A stretch of DNA of 64,000 nucleotides from Amblyomma americanum. Taxonomy: Eukaryota; Arthropoda; Arachnida; Ixodida; Ixodidae. The DNA lies in assembly GCF_052857255.1 (NCBI RefSeq), contig NC_135507.1, positions 75,077,850 through 75,141,849 of the forward strand, read 5' to 3'. Under the pieces are notes generated by a model. That model worked only from the letters and a program-made list of their open reading frames with translations, ran no database searches and was not told the DNA's origin. Shown here one piece after another: positions 23,783 through 36,250 of the stretch. The position numbers and the translations under genes were made by a program. Numbering within the stretch: position 1 is the first letter of the stretch; each line of letters starts with the position of its first letter.

Positions 23783-24008
23783 ACATATACACAGGTGACC
23801 GCTGCCACTCCTCCTTCGCATGCAGGTACATCGAGGGCGAAGGTGGCACGGCGGAGCGTTCCGTTCTCAGCTCCTGTTCCACCAGAGGCTGCGGCTCCAT
23901 GTGACCCAGCTGCATTTCCGGACTGCCAATGAAGGATGGCAAGGAAGCATGCACCGACAAAGACCGGCTGGACGACGACAGCCTGCTGCTGGGCGTTGTT
24001 CTCGAACT
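23783..24008 (-). pseudogene. S/P-rich exon-like block, copy B
   Basis: It encodes the same amino acids as copy A over the whole exon-like segment and has the same acceptor and GTGAGTG donor. That indicates very recent duplication or gene conversion between A and B. Confidence 0.4.
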
Positions 24009-24830
24009 CTGCACACCAGGAACAAGCAGAGTCACTGTATAGCTTCCCAGAGTTTAAGCGTATGTCCGCGATATCGCTGTTTAAGGAATCCAAATTATCA
24101 GTAAAAGCCTCAACTCTTGCATGCAGTTGGCGACCTTGGAATTGGTACAGTAGTTAGAGCGAGTGCAGGCTCAGTACCCGGCTTGATTCTGGCTGTCGAC
24201 CTTGCTTTATTCTAAACATATTACTGTTTCAATGAACGACACAGCTTGCTAGCAATGCCTTGGCACCATTAAGTTCAATATCGATGAGTTGCAAACAAAA
24301 TACTCGCTCTGGTGGCACAATATGTTGTGATTGCCACAAATAACATCAGCGAACACTTGAGCTGAAATTGGGTGTTATTGACAAGAAAACATAGTTTTCA
24401 GTGAACATGTATACTGGGAGAAAATAAAATGCCGCGAGGCATCAAAACATTAGCTGCACGAATCGGCTGTCAATAACGGTCTAGTGCTAAGCGATTCTAG
24501 AGAGTTGGCTTCTCCGCAATGCATGGATACTTTCTAATTTTGTAAACGCGTTTATCCAATAATGGCGCGAGTGGTGCAGGGAAACCAAACGTGCAACTCT
24601 AGGACCCTATGCACTAAGCGTTGGAACAAGGGACATACAGCTTTCCTTGGAGGCGCATTTACAAAACTTCTCTGCTACGCTTTTCGATCCCGTTGATGAA
24701 AACTACAAATTTTTAAAAAACCCCTATGCTGTTGGTTTTGCTCACTGTTTGCCTCCGTCATGCATGCCATCATGAGCACGTGTTATATTTTAGTTTTTTT
24801 AAATCTTTATTTTACTCGAGACATGCAAGG

Positions 24831-24945
24831 CCCCCCCCCCCCCCCCCCCCCCCCCCTTGCACAGAGTCAGAAGAATGTTTCTTACTGCTCGAGGGGCAGC
24901 GCGTCCGGCTCACGACCCAAATGGGCAGCGGTTAGAGTACCGGCT
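24831..24945 (+). other. C26 run followed by tRNA-Met-like sequence, unit B
   Basis: Twenty-six C (24831-24856), ten more than in A. The tRNA-like part has CAC at the anticodon position, and its B box is damaged ('ggttagagtacc' instead of 'ggttcgagtacc'). Confidence 0.5.
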
Positions 24946-25254
24946 CGACCATTTTGCTTTTCAGCGCAATTTTTTTCTCTTCAGAAGCACTGTGTGCTGA
25001 TGGTGGAATGAAGCCAGGACCCTGAAGACCAATCAGGAACTGTGTAATGACGTCATCACTGTAATCATTGCGGAGTGTTTGAATGACCCCCGCGAGGCCA
25101 TGTGGTTGGGACGCCGCGACCCTCTCACCTAATCACGATTTTCCAGTTACAATGCCAACTATAATGCTGTCTTTCCCACTGAAGAGGACAATTACCCTAA
25201 TCACCTTAAAACATATCGTCCACAGATCTACAAATAGCACTCTCCTGGTCCTGC

Positions 25255-25573
25255 TGAAATTGGTTTTCAAAAAAATGTTCTTTGAGGGAAGGAAATGGTG
25301 CAGTAACTGTCTCGCATATATATCGGTGCCCACCTCAACCATGCCACGTAGGAACGTAGGAAGGCGAGAATGAAATGACAGGGAAGCAGGGGCTGTACTG
25401 GAGGGCTCTGGAATATTTTTGACCATGCGGGGTCTTTAACGTGAACTGACATTGCAAAGCGCACGGGCACCTTTGCGTTTTGCCCGCATCGAAACGCGGC
25501 CACTGCTGTCGAGTTACATCCCGGGAGCTCCAGCTCAGTAGCCGACCGCCTTAACCACCGAGCCATCGCGGTG
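25255..25573 (-). mobile_element. tRNA-headed SINE (second family), copy in unit B
   Basis: Orthologous in position to the unit A SINE at 14660-14978. The A-box side reads 'cgatggctcggtggttaagg' on the minus strand and the body is the same. Confidence 0.75.
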
Positions 25574-25761
25574 GGTACTGCTGCGGTTCAGCCTGTTCTT
25601 GCAGACTTCCTAACGTCATGTGCCCACACTGACTAGATCTGCCGAGTACGTACTTGAGCACACAATTTGCCCATCTGGTTGCCAGTGGGAATCTCTTTGA
25701 CGCCGTTGCACCAGAGTGGTGGAGAAGTGGGCAGCCTTCATTGGGGACACATGAAGCAGGT

Positions 25762-26166
25762 TCACGCGCTGCATGACTGCTGAGTCGGCGGCAGTGGAGG
25801 GGTCGGGAAAGGCCGAGCGAAAGGCAGCTGCTGTTGCAGATGCTGTTTGTGCTGCTGCCACTGCATCGCCATTTCTGGCGACAGCAAAACCTGGTATGGC
25901 TTGCACGTCTGCTGTTGGGGCGGAGGAGTTTGTATGTGAGACAGGAGGCCAAGATTCAGGTCCTGCTGCTGCGACCACATGGACAGCGTAGGTTGCCGGG
26001 GCTCCCCGAAACCGGCCGGTAGCTGCTGTTGGGGTGACGATGGCGCAAACGGCGGGGGTTCTAGGGCTCTAGTGCGGCAGCCAGTGACTGGCCAAAGACA
26101 CACTCCTGGACCGGTCTGCTCTGCGTTTCCTTGAGCATGTGCGATTTGTGCGGCCTGTAAGTGCAT
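25762..26166 (-). pseudogene. Q/P-rich exon-like block, copy B
   Basis: A 134-aa frame of the same length as copy A, with conservative differences (for example 'VTGCRTRALEPPPF' and 'LLSHIQTPPPQQQ'). Ends at the same stop. Confidence 0.4.
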
Positions 26167-26425
26167 CGGGTAGGATCGAAGTGGGAGGGTGCGAGGGCTG
26201 TTCAGAAACTCTTGTCAATCGTACATCTATAGGAGTTTGGGCCGCCATCTCAGACTCGCCCTCTTCGTTAACACTGCCAGCATTTAAAAAATACGTTAAC
26301 TAACGTCGCAACACGGCACAGTAGTTTGTGCTCTGCTTTTGTGCCGGGTTTCTTGTTTTCTGTGCAATGTCATAAACTTCACAGCTCAACTGTGTAATTC
26401 AACTGATTCCTCGAGGTTACTAATA

Positions 26426-28668
26426 CAGTAGAACCCCGCTGTTACATTCTTTGCTGCTGCGTTTTCCCTGCTGTTACGTCGTTTTCGTGCGGTCCCGGCA
26501 TAGCGCTCATAGGAGCCAATGTATTGGGTACCCCGCTGTTACGTTGTAACAGTGAAAACGTTCCCGCATGATACGTCGCAACCTGGCACCCCGAACCCAG
26601 CCGGGCAACGCGCGCCAACCGCCATCCTGACGAGTCTTGGCCAGGCTTGGCGACGGAATTGGCTACAAGACCATGGCCTCCGAGATCACCACGTTTCACG
26701 TGCGTGGGTAATCTCAGAGGCCATAAAAACACATGCGGGTTGGAGAGATTGCCACTAGATGGCCACTTCCTCGTCAGCCGAAGCGAGTAAAACCCGAGGG
26801 CCCGCAGCAATCCGGTCTTTCTTGTTTGTGCGGTTCAACCCATCCGAGTCGTCCGTGTCCTTCCGTCAACAGCTACGCTGCCTACGCCTCGTCAGGCCTC
26901 GCTAATCCAGTCTTTCTTGTTTGTGCGGTTCAACCCATCCGAGTCGTCCATGTCCTCCTGTCAACACCTACGCCTCGTCGGGCCTCGCTAACACCGCGAG
27001 CGATTTGTCGTCCTTTAATGGCGTCGCGTAAGCGCAAGGCGCTTTCCCTCCAGGAAAAGCTGGATGTTCTCGATGCAGTCGACAGGCAGCCAGCGCGGAA
27101 AAGAGTCGACATCGCCAAGGATCTTGGTCTGCCACCCTCGACGCTTAACAGCATCGTCTCGAAGTGTGCTGGGATACAAGGAAATGCCGCGCTCTTCGGC
27201 CCGAAAGCTAAGCAAGCTCGTGGCGCCAAGTATGAAAACCTCGACGAGTTGCTTCTTACTTGGTTTAAACAAGCTCGCGCTGCCGGTGTGAACTTCGACG
27301 GCAGCATTTTGCGCGAGAAGGCGATGGAAATAGCCGACCGACTGGGCATCAGAAACTTAGCGGCGTCAAATGGCTGGATCAACCGTTTCCGGAAGAGGCA
27401 CGGCATCACGTATAAGACGGTATCCGGGGAAGCAGCAAGTGTAAACTTGAAAACATAATTTAGGGGTATTAGCCTCGTGACACTTACAATGCCGACGAAA
27501 CGGGTGTTTTCTTTCGGGTGCAGCCATCCAAGTCGTTAAGCCTGAAGGGCGAAGCATGCCACGGAGGCAAATGCAACAAAGAACGATTGACGGCGCTCCT
27601 TTGCTGCCACATGGATGGCTCGGACAAGCTGAAGCCATGGGTAATCGGAAAATACCGAAACCCACGGTGCTTAAATAACATTCGCCTGCTGCCATGTCAC
27701 TATAGAAGCAACAGTCGTGCATGGATGACAGGTTCTTTGTTAGAAGAATTTCTTCGTTAATTTGACAACAAGATGGGCTCCCAGTGCAGGAGTGTTGTCC
27801 TTTTTCTGGACAATTGTGCTGCCCACCCAAGAGACCCGTCGTTTCTTCGGAACGTTAAGCTTGTTTTTTTCCCTGCAAACACTACAAGCCACTTGCAGCC
27901 TTTCGATGCCGGCGTCATAAAGAACTTAAAGCACTCGTACAGGAAGTCCATCGTAAAGCGCTGTCTGGCGCGTATTGATCGCGGACAGCAGCCTACGATC
28001 GTTTCAATACGGGACGCTATGCACTAGGTCGCTTCAGCGTCGACTGCAGTGAGCGCGTCAACTGCACAGCACTACTTTGCACGGTGTGGCTTTCGCATGG
28101 AGGGTGGAGAGGAAACTGCCACGGAAGCTCAAGAGACGGAAGAAGCATCCCATGATCAAGAGCTGAGTGAAGCTTTGAATGCGCTGGGTGCCACGGGAGT
28201 CACGTATGACGACCACGTCGCCGTGGATGCTGCTGTCGTGACGTCCGAGTGTCAGAGTATTGCCGAGATCGTTGCAGACTCGGTCGCGAGTGAAGCCTCA
28301 GATTGTGATGGCAACGAGGACCATGAGCCGCTTGATTCCGGGGAGTTGGCGGACCCGAGGTATGGAAAAGCCGTCGCGGCTCTGGACCTCTTCCGCACGT
28401 ACGTCGCACCTCAAAGCGACGCTGAGAGCAATGCGGCTTTCCAGGCCATCGAGAAACGTGTGGTGTTTTCCAGCGAGCGGAAAAAATGGCAATCGACCAT
28501 TCTCGATTTTTTTAAGACCTAAGCTCACTTGATGTCGAAATAAATTGTTTCAAGACAAAGCTGCACTCTTTTCATTAATTTTCGGACCTTTCCTCACTGT
28601 TGCGTTTTCCCGGCTGTTACGTTTTTTTTTCGCGATCCGGTGAAACACGTATCAACGGGGTTCCACTG
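26426..28668 (+). mobile_element. pogo/Tigger-like DNA transposon in unit B
   Basis: 2243 bp at the same TA target as the copy in A (TA at 26424-26425 and 28669-28670). It has the same terminal inverted repeats and is about 32 bp shorter because of an internal deletion. Confidence 0.95.
27018..28522 (+). pseudogene. pogo/Tigger-family transposase, inactivated (copy B)
   Basis: The N-terminal two-HTH DNA-binding half is open ('MASRKRKALS' through 'RFRKRHGITYKTVSG'), without the 1-base loss of copy A. A deletion near 27455 removes about 32 bp found in A and breaks the frame. 'YNADETGVFF', 'VVLFLDNCAAHP' and 'HLQPFDAGVIKNLK' mark the catalytic triad. TAA at 27758 and TAG at 28025 correspond exactly to stops in A. 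Ends 'STILDFFKT'. Confidence 0.92.
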
Positions 28669-29920
28669 TAAATGAATTGACGATTACAAAGTGGGGTTCG
28701 TATACATCTGGCATAGCCTTCGTGTTTCATACATGAACCGGCACACCGAAAGTCGAGCTTGCCTTCCATCGTCCTAACACTCCTCCGTCTTGCAACGAGT
28801 GTTATCGCGCCACATCACAGAGTGCGATGTTTGCAATACCCAATGTAGACAAGAGTGATGCACCACAATGGCGTGCGGAGCTTGACCTGCCCCCAGGCGG
28901 GAGGCATAGAAACTAGAGTCTATGATCGAGTGTGCAGCAGAAAGAAAATACTCGTTCGTATTAGCGGGCATGCAGCGGAGGTGTTCTTTCACCCGTCTTA
29001 CTTGTAGGTTTCTACTTCCGCGCAAATTTCTGCTTAAGACCGAGGCAGCTGTAGGAAGGTGTTGTTATGTTTGCAGGCAGTAATGCTCTACTCAAGGGTG
29101 ACTCAGACTGAACAGCCTGAGGAATTTTAATTCATAAATATAATTGTTGACCAAACAGCGTGTACTGACAGTATGAAAGAACAAGCAGCCTTAAATTGGC
29201 AGAAAAAAAACTGCCAATTAATGTCGTCTTGGTACCTGTACGGGTCCCAGAATATGGCATCTCTTTTAATGTTTATTCTGCCTTTTGACAAGCACCAGTT
29301 AGCTTTTGCCGTCATGCCTTTTCCTATACAGATGAAATCTTATCAAACACTACGCTTATACTGTTCACTCTTTGTACTCAAACAACTTCAACACATGCAA
29401 CATTCTTCTGCGCCTCAACATTTTAACTGACTGGCTGCTACTCCAACATTGTTGACGATGGGTACCAAATGATATTTCTTTTGCCTTTCACTCTGAGAAA
29501 TGTGAGTGGCCCATTGCATGGAGAGAGCGGTGAAAAGTGTCCTGTGCAGGCCACTGGCAAGGAGCAGCGAACATGAAGGTTGCCTAAGACACGTGCCTAT
29601 GACCTGGTTACAACTATCATAAAGTGAACAAGAGATGGGGAAGCCTCAGAGTCCTTGCCAACGTTTCGACAAGACGACTTGTCTTGGCAGAGACGAAGGC
29701 GAGCCCTCTTCTCAATGTGTTAAGCGCCCTGATGCTTTCCCCTTCCTTGTTGACTTTCTGACTATCAAGAACCATCTTCCCAACCTCTTTGGACTGGTAT
29801 ACGCCTGGAGGCCCAGCCGGCTCTTATTGATTACAAGTAGCATTACTGCAGTCGCTGGTCGCACTTGAGCGGGAGGTCTCCACAGCTCCCTCCCCCAAAA
29901 AAAGAGGGCGAAGGACTCAC

Positions 29921-30134
29921 TGCAGCACCTGGTACATGTGCGGTACACGTAGCGCCCTCTGCGGGCTTTCGTGGATCGTCTGTGCCACCAGTTGAACCAG
30001 CTTTCCCGGAGGCCTGCAGACGGGGATGCCAGCGGGGAGCAGCTTAGCCAGGGGACCCGCAGGGAGTTGCGGCACAGTGCACGTGTCGTTGGGGCTGGAC
30101 ATGTTGCGGGTACCGCGAGAACGCTTGCTGCGCA
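29921..30134 (-). pseudogene. Forkhead-like exon, copy C (214 bp)
   Basis: 214 bp, CA/GTGAGT donor, acceptor 'ttttcttcag'. It encodes 'RSKRSRGTRNMSSPNDTCTV' then 'PPGKLVQLVAQTIHESP' and 'HMYQVLQ'. Probably the copy closest to the ancestral reading, with both the Lys after PPG and the Tyr present. Confidence 0.45.
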
Positions 30135-31884
30135 CTGAAGAAAATGCCCGGCCAGGCCCGGCGATGCCGCGGTTAGACTTCATTCCGAGGCTTAGCGGAA
30201 GTGTCTTCTCACACACGGAACGTAGAAAAGCATTGTGCACCTTTTTTCATTCGAGGGAGCTCTCCTTATTTTATTAATCTGCCTAATTCCGTGGCAGTGT
30301 GTCAAGTGGAGCCACAGGGCATGCCTTTCTACAGCATCTCACAAATCCGGCCTTGTCAACAGCAGGGATGTGGGACAGTGCAAACAGTGAAATACTAGGT
30401 CAACGTTACGCTCTAAAACAGAAAGGAGTAAAAAGCGTGTGTGTTTCACCACACTGCCTTTTATTAAAGGAAGAGCGCTAGTGGGGAGCTTACACCCAGT
30501 TTACTGCCCCTGTAGGAGTATTCTTGTTTACAGTTCACGCGCCACTTGCGTAAACGTCACAACTATGTAAAGCAACGACAGTACGATGCAGAATGAATGT
30601 ACAACAGCCATGCACAACTTGTAATCAGTGATTCATCTTAAAAACGGCCACGAACCATGCTACCATCCGACAAGAAAACTGAAAAAAAAGAAAAGAAACC
30701 AGTTGAGGTCATGCAACTACAATACAACATAGAATCAAACTATAAAGTGAGCCCTGAATCCAAAAAATGCAGATTTCAGCACCTGACTGCACACGATGAG
30801 CACTTTTGAACTCGCACCTAGCTAGCGGCCGGGCTGGATCACTGCCAGTTTTGACTTTAGAAAGGTGCTACGTATCGACGGGGAGCAGTCTGCGGAGTGA
30901 ATTAAGGCACACGAATGAAGGGCTAGATAGAGAAATTAATTTGCCTGATGTACAGCAAGAAAAATGTAAACACACAGGAATTTCATTTAAAATACTAGGA
31001 GCAATTAGGGCCTGCAAAAGCTTTCATTTTCTAGCAGCAGTGGGGCGCAGCCTTCGAAATTAAGCTTTGCTCTGAAATGCTATAAGCTGACCTAAACGAG
31101 TAGTTCCCTGGGCGGCGCATCAAATCGCCGGGTGATCAGTTTAAACATTTTGGTTTGCCTCAATTTCGCTCACATTGATAAACTGGCCAAGGGGCTTGAA
31201 TAGTGGCTGTGAAACGCAGCGTGAAGAAAAGTTTTAAAAAGGCGTAAGCTGAAAAATCACGCTTTTTAACCGCCACTCTATCTTCTACCATAAGGACACG
31301 ATACTGGTCTCGGTAACCGGAGTGTCCGCCAGTGCTCCAAAAAAAAGAAGAAAAAACCACCTGCACTCTTTTTGGCATGGTGAAGAGAGCTAATAGAGAT
31401 ATTTACCATAGCGTCGACACACTAGCGCTGATGTATACCAGTTTAAGTCGGCATACGTCCACTCTAATATGTCTCCGCTATGCAAAATCTCTAATAACAA
31501 GTGCCGACTTTTAAGATTAAGATGACTGTCCCTGGTCACAGATACCATATGAAAGTCTCTCTGTAAAAACCATCCCATGGAGGACGAACCTGAGTAGGGA
31601 AGGCATTGTCCCGTTGCACAGGTGCTGGCTGCTGACCGCAGGTGCAGCAGGCTAGGTCGTCGTGCACAGCCGTCCTCGGGTATTCATTCGTCCCAGTGCC
31701 ATATGGCCCGGGCAAGGCATTTGTGGTTCTGGGGGAACGTCGGATACGCCAGAATGTACCACACCCCGTCGTCCATATAACGGCCCTCCTCGTGCTTGCG
31801 ATTGCGGAAAACACAGGCTCACGTGCGAGTGGCGCCCCTAGCCAATTTAGCGGCCCAGATCGCGCCCATAATCTCGATACTGCA

Positions 31885-32161
31885 CCCCATTGCCCAGCCT
31901 CTTCTTGTCGAGCGGGCGAAGTGGGTCCTCGTGGCAGTTTGGGGCCTTGCGGTGGCCACAGGAACTGCCGAAGCAGAGGCGGCTCCCAATAAGGCAGGGT
32001 TCCCTTTCGAGAATGAGGTGGTCCCAGTCGTGGAAGGAACTGCTGCTGAGGCATCATTGCCTCCTGCTCTTGCTGACGTTCAAAAGAAAGTTCTGGTGGC
32101 GAATGCAGTTCCTGTCCAGGAGCCAGCTGCGGGTCCTGGTGTGAATGTGCGTAGTCCGAGC
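31885..32161 (-). pseudogene. P/Q-rich exon-like block, copy C
   Basis: The frame 'SSDYAHSHQDPQLAPGQELH' to 'GPTSPARQEEAGQWG' is conserved with A. Downstream, the second block (about 31815-31700) differs by a base and can read 'YMDDGVWYILAYPTFPQNH', but its upstream AG has become CG, so it has no obvious acceptor. Confidence 0.4.
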
Positions 32162-33775
32162 TGGTTGGTGGCAACAGCGTGTCGTTCGTTGGAGAGCAAA
32201 AAAAAGGCACCGGTTCCCACGCTTCGTAGGAAGGACTTGCGTCCGATTCCTTCTTGGTATACAGATGCTTGTCCCATAGCTTGTGTCCCAGCTCCTGCTG
32301 AGCTCGCCGGGGTTGGATTCGCTCTTGCAGCAGACCCTGCGATGCGTCACACCAAGGGAGAGGTGGAAATGTAAGCCGTGTAGATCAAACACCATTAACA
32401 GTATTATCTAACAAGAATTTGCACCAGAATGCAACGACGACAACGAAACTTCATGCTGTGCTGCTTCGCAAGCAGCGGTTGGGGAGGTTGCAGTAAATGT
32501 AAAAAAGGGGCCTGACAACAAATCGAGTTCCTCGGGTGACAAGGTGCGCGTCTCCAACCTGTTCTTCCCAAAAGTACCTTCAGAAACAAATGAACGAAAA
32601 TATTAATGCGACAACATTGTACGACACATCGGCAAAAAAACCCGGCGTTGTTGTCCGTATGAAATGGTCGAAAAACTCCGATGACGTCATGATCACAGCT
32701 CCATGGCAACCATAAGAAATTCAACCGAGGACCCATTGCATATGTAGATACCCAATGGTCCGTAGGCTGAAGGCCTTTGTAGTAAATGCTTTTGAAACGA
32801 GGGGCTTCAGTATAAAGGCCTTAACCCTAAAGGAATTTATACCAAAAATGTCTTCAACTTAAAGGCCATGGAGAGGTTTTTACTGATTGCTAAATAGTAA
32901 ACAAATATATTCAACTACTAACCCACGATGAGAGACAAATGCTATCGCATCCACAGGACTTTAGTCTCCGTAACTTTTACATTGGTCCAAAGCTCGCGCT
33001 ATAAACAGGTAATCTTTGCACAACCAACTGGTTGCAATTAGATATTTGTACCAGTCATTTGTAATAGCTACATGAGTTTTTATAACTTAGAAAACTAATT
33101 TGCCTTCGCCACTTTGTGCGGTTCGAGAAAATTTGGCTGCACCGCGTGAAAACACTATGCGCTTTCGAAAGCATGCAGGCAAAGCAACCTCTCTGGAGCC
33201 AATAACTAGTCCAAAAAGCCAAAGTTTTCCGAACCACAGCACCAAGGGTAATCACGTTTTCTGAATTCCAGAAATGAGATAAGGCTATTACTAAAGAACA
33301 GCTACAAATCTCAAATTGCAATTAGGCACCTAATTCTAATACCTAAAAACTTCATTATTAAAAATGATTCACTGGTTTTCTGCTGTTCGCCAAGAATGCT
33401 AATACTGTAGAAGCCAAATTATTACTCCAAAAAGCCTAGTTTTGAAAAAGTCTTGAAATTCTTGCCTGGAACACCTGGTCTAAACAGGCCATCATAATTT
33501 TAGTGCCGATTTGGCAGCGGTGGGGATTGCTTCAAGCGGCGCGTCGACAATCGGGCTATGAGGGACTCTGTAGTGGATGGCTGTGGATTATTTGAGACAA
33601 CCGTGGATTCTGTACAACGCATATAAGTTACACAACACATCCAGCGCTTTCATTTATTGTTGCATCTCACCTCCGTCGGCATGCGGACGCGTCGTGGTAG
33701 GGATTCTTTCCCTTGAACTTGGGACCAGCAGCCGAACGCTAAAGCCACTCGGCCAACGTGGTGGGTTTCTTCGGC

Positions 33776-33897
33776 TACACTCTAAAAACAAAATCAGTAA
33801 ACAGACAGTAAGCTGTCCTCAAGAGCAGTCTCTTTTATGAAGAGAGAGCATCAGAGAATACCTTACTCCCTTTTTAATCCCTTCGGCTTAGAGTGTA
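33776..33897. mobile_element. TACACTCTAA MITE, copy in unit C
   Basis: Same element and position in the unit as in A and B. Confidence 0.7.
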
Positions 33898-34061
33898 GCG
33901 CATTCTGTTTTCTTTCCTTCCTTCCTAAGTGTAGCGCTCTCCGTTAGATGAACGGGTGTGCACTAGAAAAGAGCTTACTTTCTTTTTCCTCCTCTATAGA
34001 CGTATATGTGTTTACAGTTGAAGATAAGTGCAGCTGGGTGACTCCCATCACGGACACTCAC

Positions 34062-34287
34062 ACATATACACAGGTGACCGCTGCCACTCGTCCTTTGCAT
34101 GCAGGCACATCGAGGGCGAAGGTGGCACGGTGAAGCGTTCCGTTTTCAGCTCCCGTTCCACCAGAGGCTGCGGCTCCATGTGACCCAGTTGCCCTTCCGG
34201 ACTGCCAATGAACGATGGCACGGAAGCATGCGCCGACAAAGACTGGCTGGACGACGACAGCCTGCTGCTGGGCGTTGTTCTCGAACT
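34062..34287 (-). pseudogene. S/P-rich exon-like block, copy C
   Basis: A diverged copy with 'SSSSQSLSAHASVPSFIGSP' and 'AVPP'-type region changed to 'FTVPPSPSMCLHAKDEWQRSP'. Acceptor and donor are retained and there are no internal stops in the chosen frame. Confidence 0.4.
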
Positions 34288-35111
34288 CTGCACACCAGGA
34301 ACAAGCAGAGTCAGTGTATAGCTTCCCAGAGTTTAAGCGTAGTTCCGCGATACTGCTGCTTAAAGCAGACAAATTATCAGGCAAAGGCTCAACTCCTGCA
34401 TGCAGTTGGCGACCTTGGAATTGGTACAGTACTTAGAGTCAGTGCAGGCTCATTCGGCTTGATTCCTGCTGTCGAACTTGTTTTACTCCAAACATATTAC
34501 TGGTTGAATGAATGACCCAGCTTGCTAGCAATGCGTTGGCACCATTGAGTTTAATACAGATCAGTTATTAACAAAATACTTGCTCTGTGGATAGGTGGCG
34601 CAATCTGTTGTGATTGCCATAAATAACATTAGTGAACACTTGAGATGAAATTGGGTGTTATTGACAAGAAAACATAGTTTTCAGTGAACATGTATAGTGG
34701 GAGAAAAAATGCTGCGAGGCATCAAAACATTAGCTGCACGAATCGGCTGTCAATAACGGTCTAGTGCTAAGCGATTCTAGAGAGTTGGCTTCTCCGCAAT
34801 GCATAGATGGTTTCTTATTAGGTAATCGTGTTTAGCCAATAATGGCGCGAGTGGTGCAGGAAAAACCAACGCGCAACTCTAGGACCTTATGCACAGACTG
34901 TTGAAACAAGGGACATTCAGCTTTCCTTGGAGGCGTATTTACAAAATTTCTCTGCTACACTTTTCGATCCCGTTGATGAAAACTACAAATTTTTTAAAAA
35001 TCCCCTATGCTGCTGGTTTTGCTCACTCTTTGCCTCCGTCACGCATGTCATCACGAGCAAGTGTTATATTTTAGTTTTTTTAATTCTTTATTTTGCTCGA
35101 GATACGGAAGG

Positions 35112-35222
35112 CCCCCCTTGCACCAAGTCGGAAGAATGTTTCTTTCTGCTCGAGGGGCAGCGCGTCCGGCTCATGACCCAAATGGGCAGCGGTTCGAGTA
35201 CCGGCTCGACCATTTTTCTTTT
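35112..35222 (+). other. Short C run and tRNA-Met-like sequence with CAT anticodon position, unit C
   Basis: Only six C (35112-35117). Then 'gggcagcgcgtccggctcat' and 'agcggttcgagtaccggct', with CAT at the anticodon position, an intact GGTTCGA B box and 'ccatttttc' after it. This is the best preserved tRNA-like copy of the three, but the acceptor stem is poor. Confidence 0.5.
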
Positions 35223-35529
35223 CAGCGCAATTGTTTTCTGTTCAGAAGCACTATGTGCTTGTGGTGGAATGAAGCCAGGACCCTGAAGACCAATCAGGAA
35301 CTGTGTAATGACGTCATCACTGTAATCACTGCGGAGTGTTTGAATGACCCCCGTGAGGCCATGTGGTTGGAACGCCGCGACCCTCTCACCTAATCACGAT
35401 TTTCCAGTTACAATTTTCCAGTTACAACACCAAATATAATGCTGGCTTTCCCGCTGAAGAGGACACTTACCATAATCCCGTTAAAGCATCTCCTCCATAG
35501 ATCTACAAATAGCACTGCCCTGCTCCTGC

Positions 35530-35840
35530 TGAAATTGGTCTTCGAAAAATAATTTTTGAGGAAACGAAATGGTGCAGTAACTTTCTCAGATATATACCGG
35601 TGGCCACCTTAAACATGCCGTGTAGGAACGTAGGAAGGTGAGAATGAAATGAGAGGGAAACAGGGGCTGTACTGGAGGGCTCCGGAATATTTTTGACCAT
35701 GTGGGGTCTTTAACGTGAACTGACATTGCAAAGCACACGGGCACCTTTGCTTTTCACCTCCATCGAAATGCGGCCACTGCGGTCGGGTTACATCCCTGGA
35801 ACTCCAGCTGAGTAGCCGACGAGCCATCACGGCGGGTACT
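35530..35840 (-). mobile_element. tRNA-headed SINE (second family), copy in unit C
   Basis: Orthologous to the A and B copies, with part of the A-box side deleted ('gtagccgacgagccatcacgg' on the plus strand). Confidence 0.65.
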
Positions 35841-36031
35841 GCTGCGGTTCAGCCTGTTCTTGCGCCCATCTGGTTGCCAGTGGGAATCTCTTCGACGCCA
35901 TTGCACCAGAGTGGCGGAGACGTAGGCAGCCTCCATTGGGGACACATGAAGCAGGATTCTGTGCTGCATGACTGCTGAGTCGGTGGCGGTGGGTGGGTCG
36001 GGAAAGGCCGAGCGAAAGGCTGTTGCTGTTG

Positions 36032-36250
36032 CTAGCGCTGTTGCTGCTGCTGCCACTGCATTGCCATTTCTGGTGACAGCAGCATCTGGTATGGCTTGCG
36101 CGTCTGCTGTTGGGGCGGAGGAGTTTGTACGTGAGACAGCAGGCCAAGATTCAGGTCCTGCTGCTGCGACCACACGGACGGCGTACGTTGTCGGGGCTCC
36201 CCGAAGCTGGCCGGTAGCTGCTGTAGGTGTGACGATGGCGCAAACGGCAT
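36032..36250 (-). pseudogene. Q/P-rich exon-like block, copy C (stop-interrupted)
   Basis: 'MPFAPSSHLQQLPASFGEPR' to 'LLSHVQTPPPQQQTRKPYQ' then a Gln run ending at a TAG. The upstream part of the block (MHLQ... in A) is broken by small indels. Confidence 0.35.

Larger units (their letters stand above)
18106..28670. repeat. Giant tandem repeat, unit B (about 10.56 kb, with pogo insertion)
   Basis: Same landmark order as unit A with small indels. It is nearly identical to A over about 22-28.6 kb but closer to D in the block around 19.6-19.8 kb. Private features are a fold-back insertion (19882-20132), a C-run of 26, and a deletion of about 32 bp in its pogo transposase. Confidence 0.95.
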
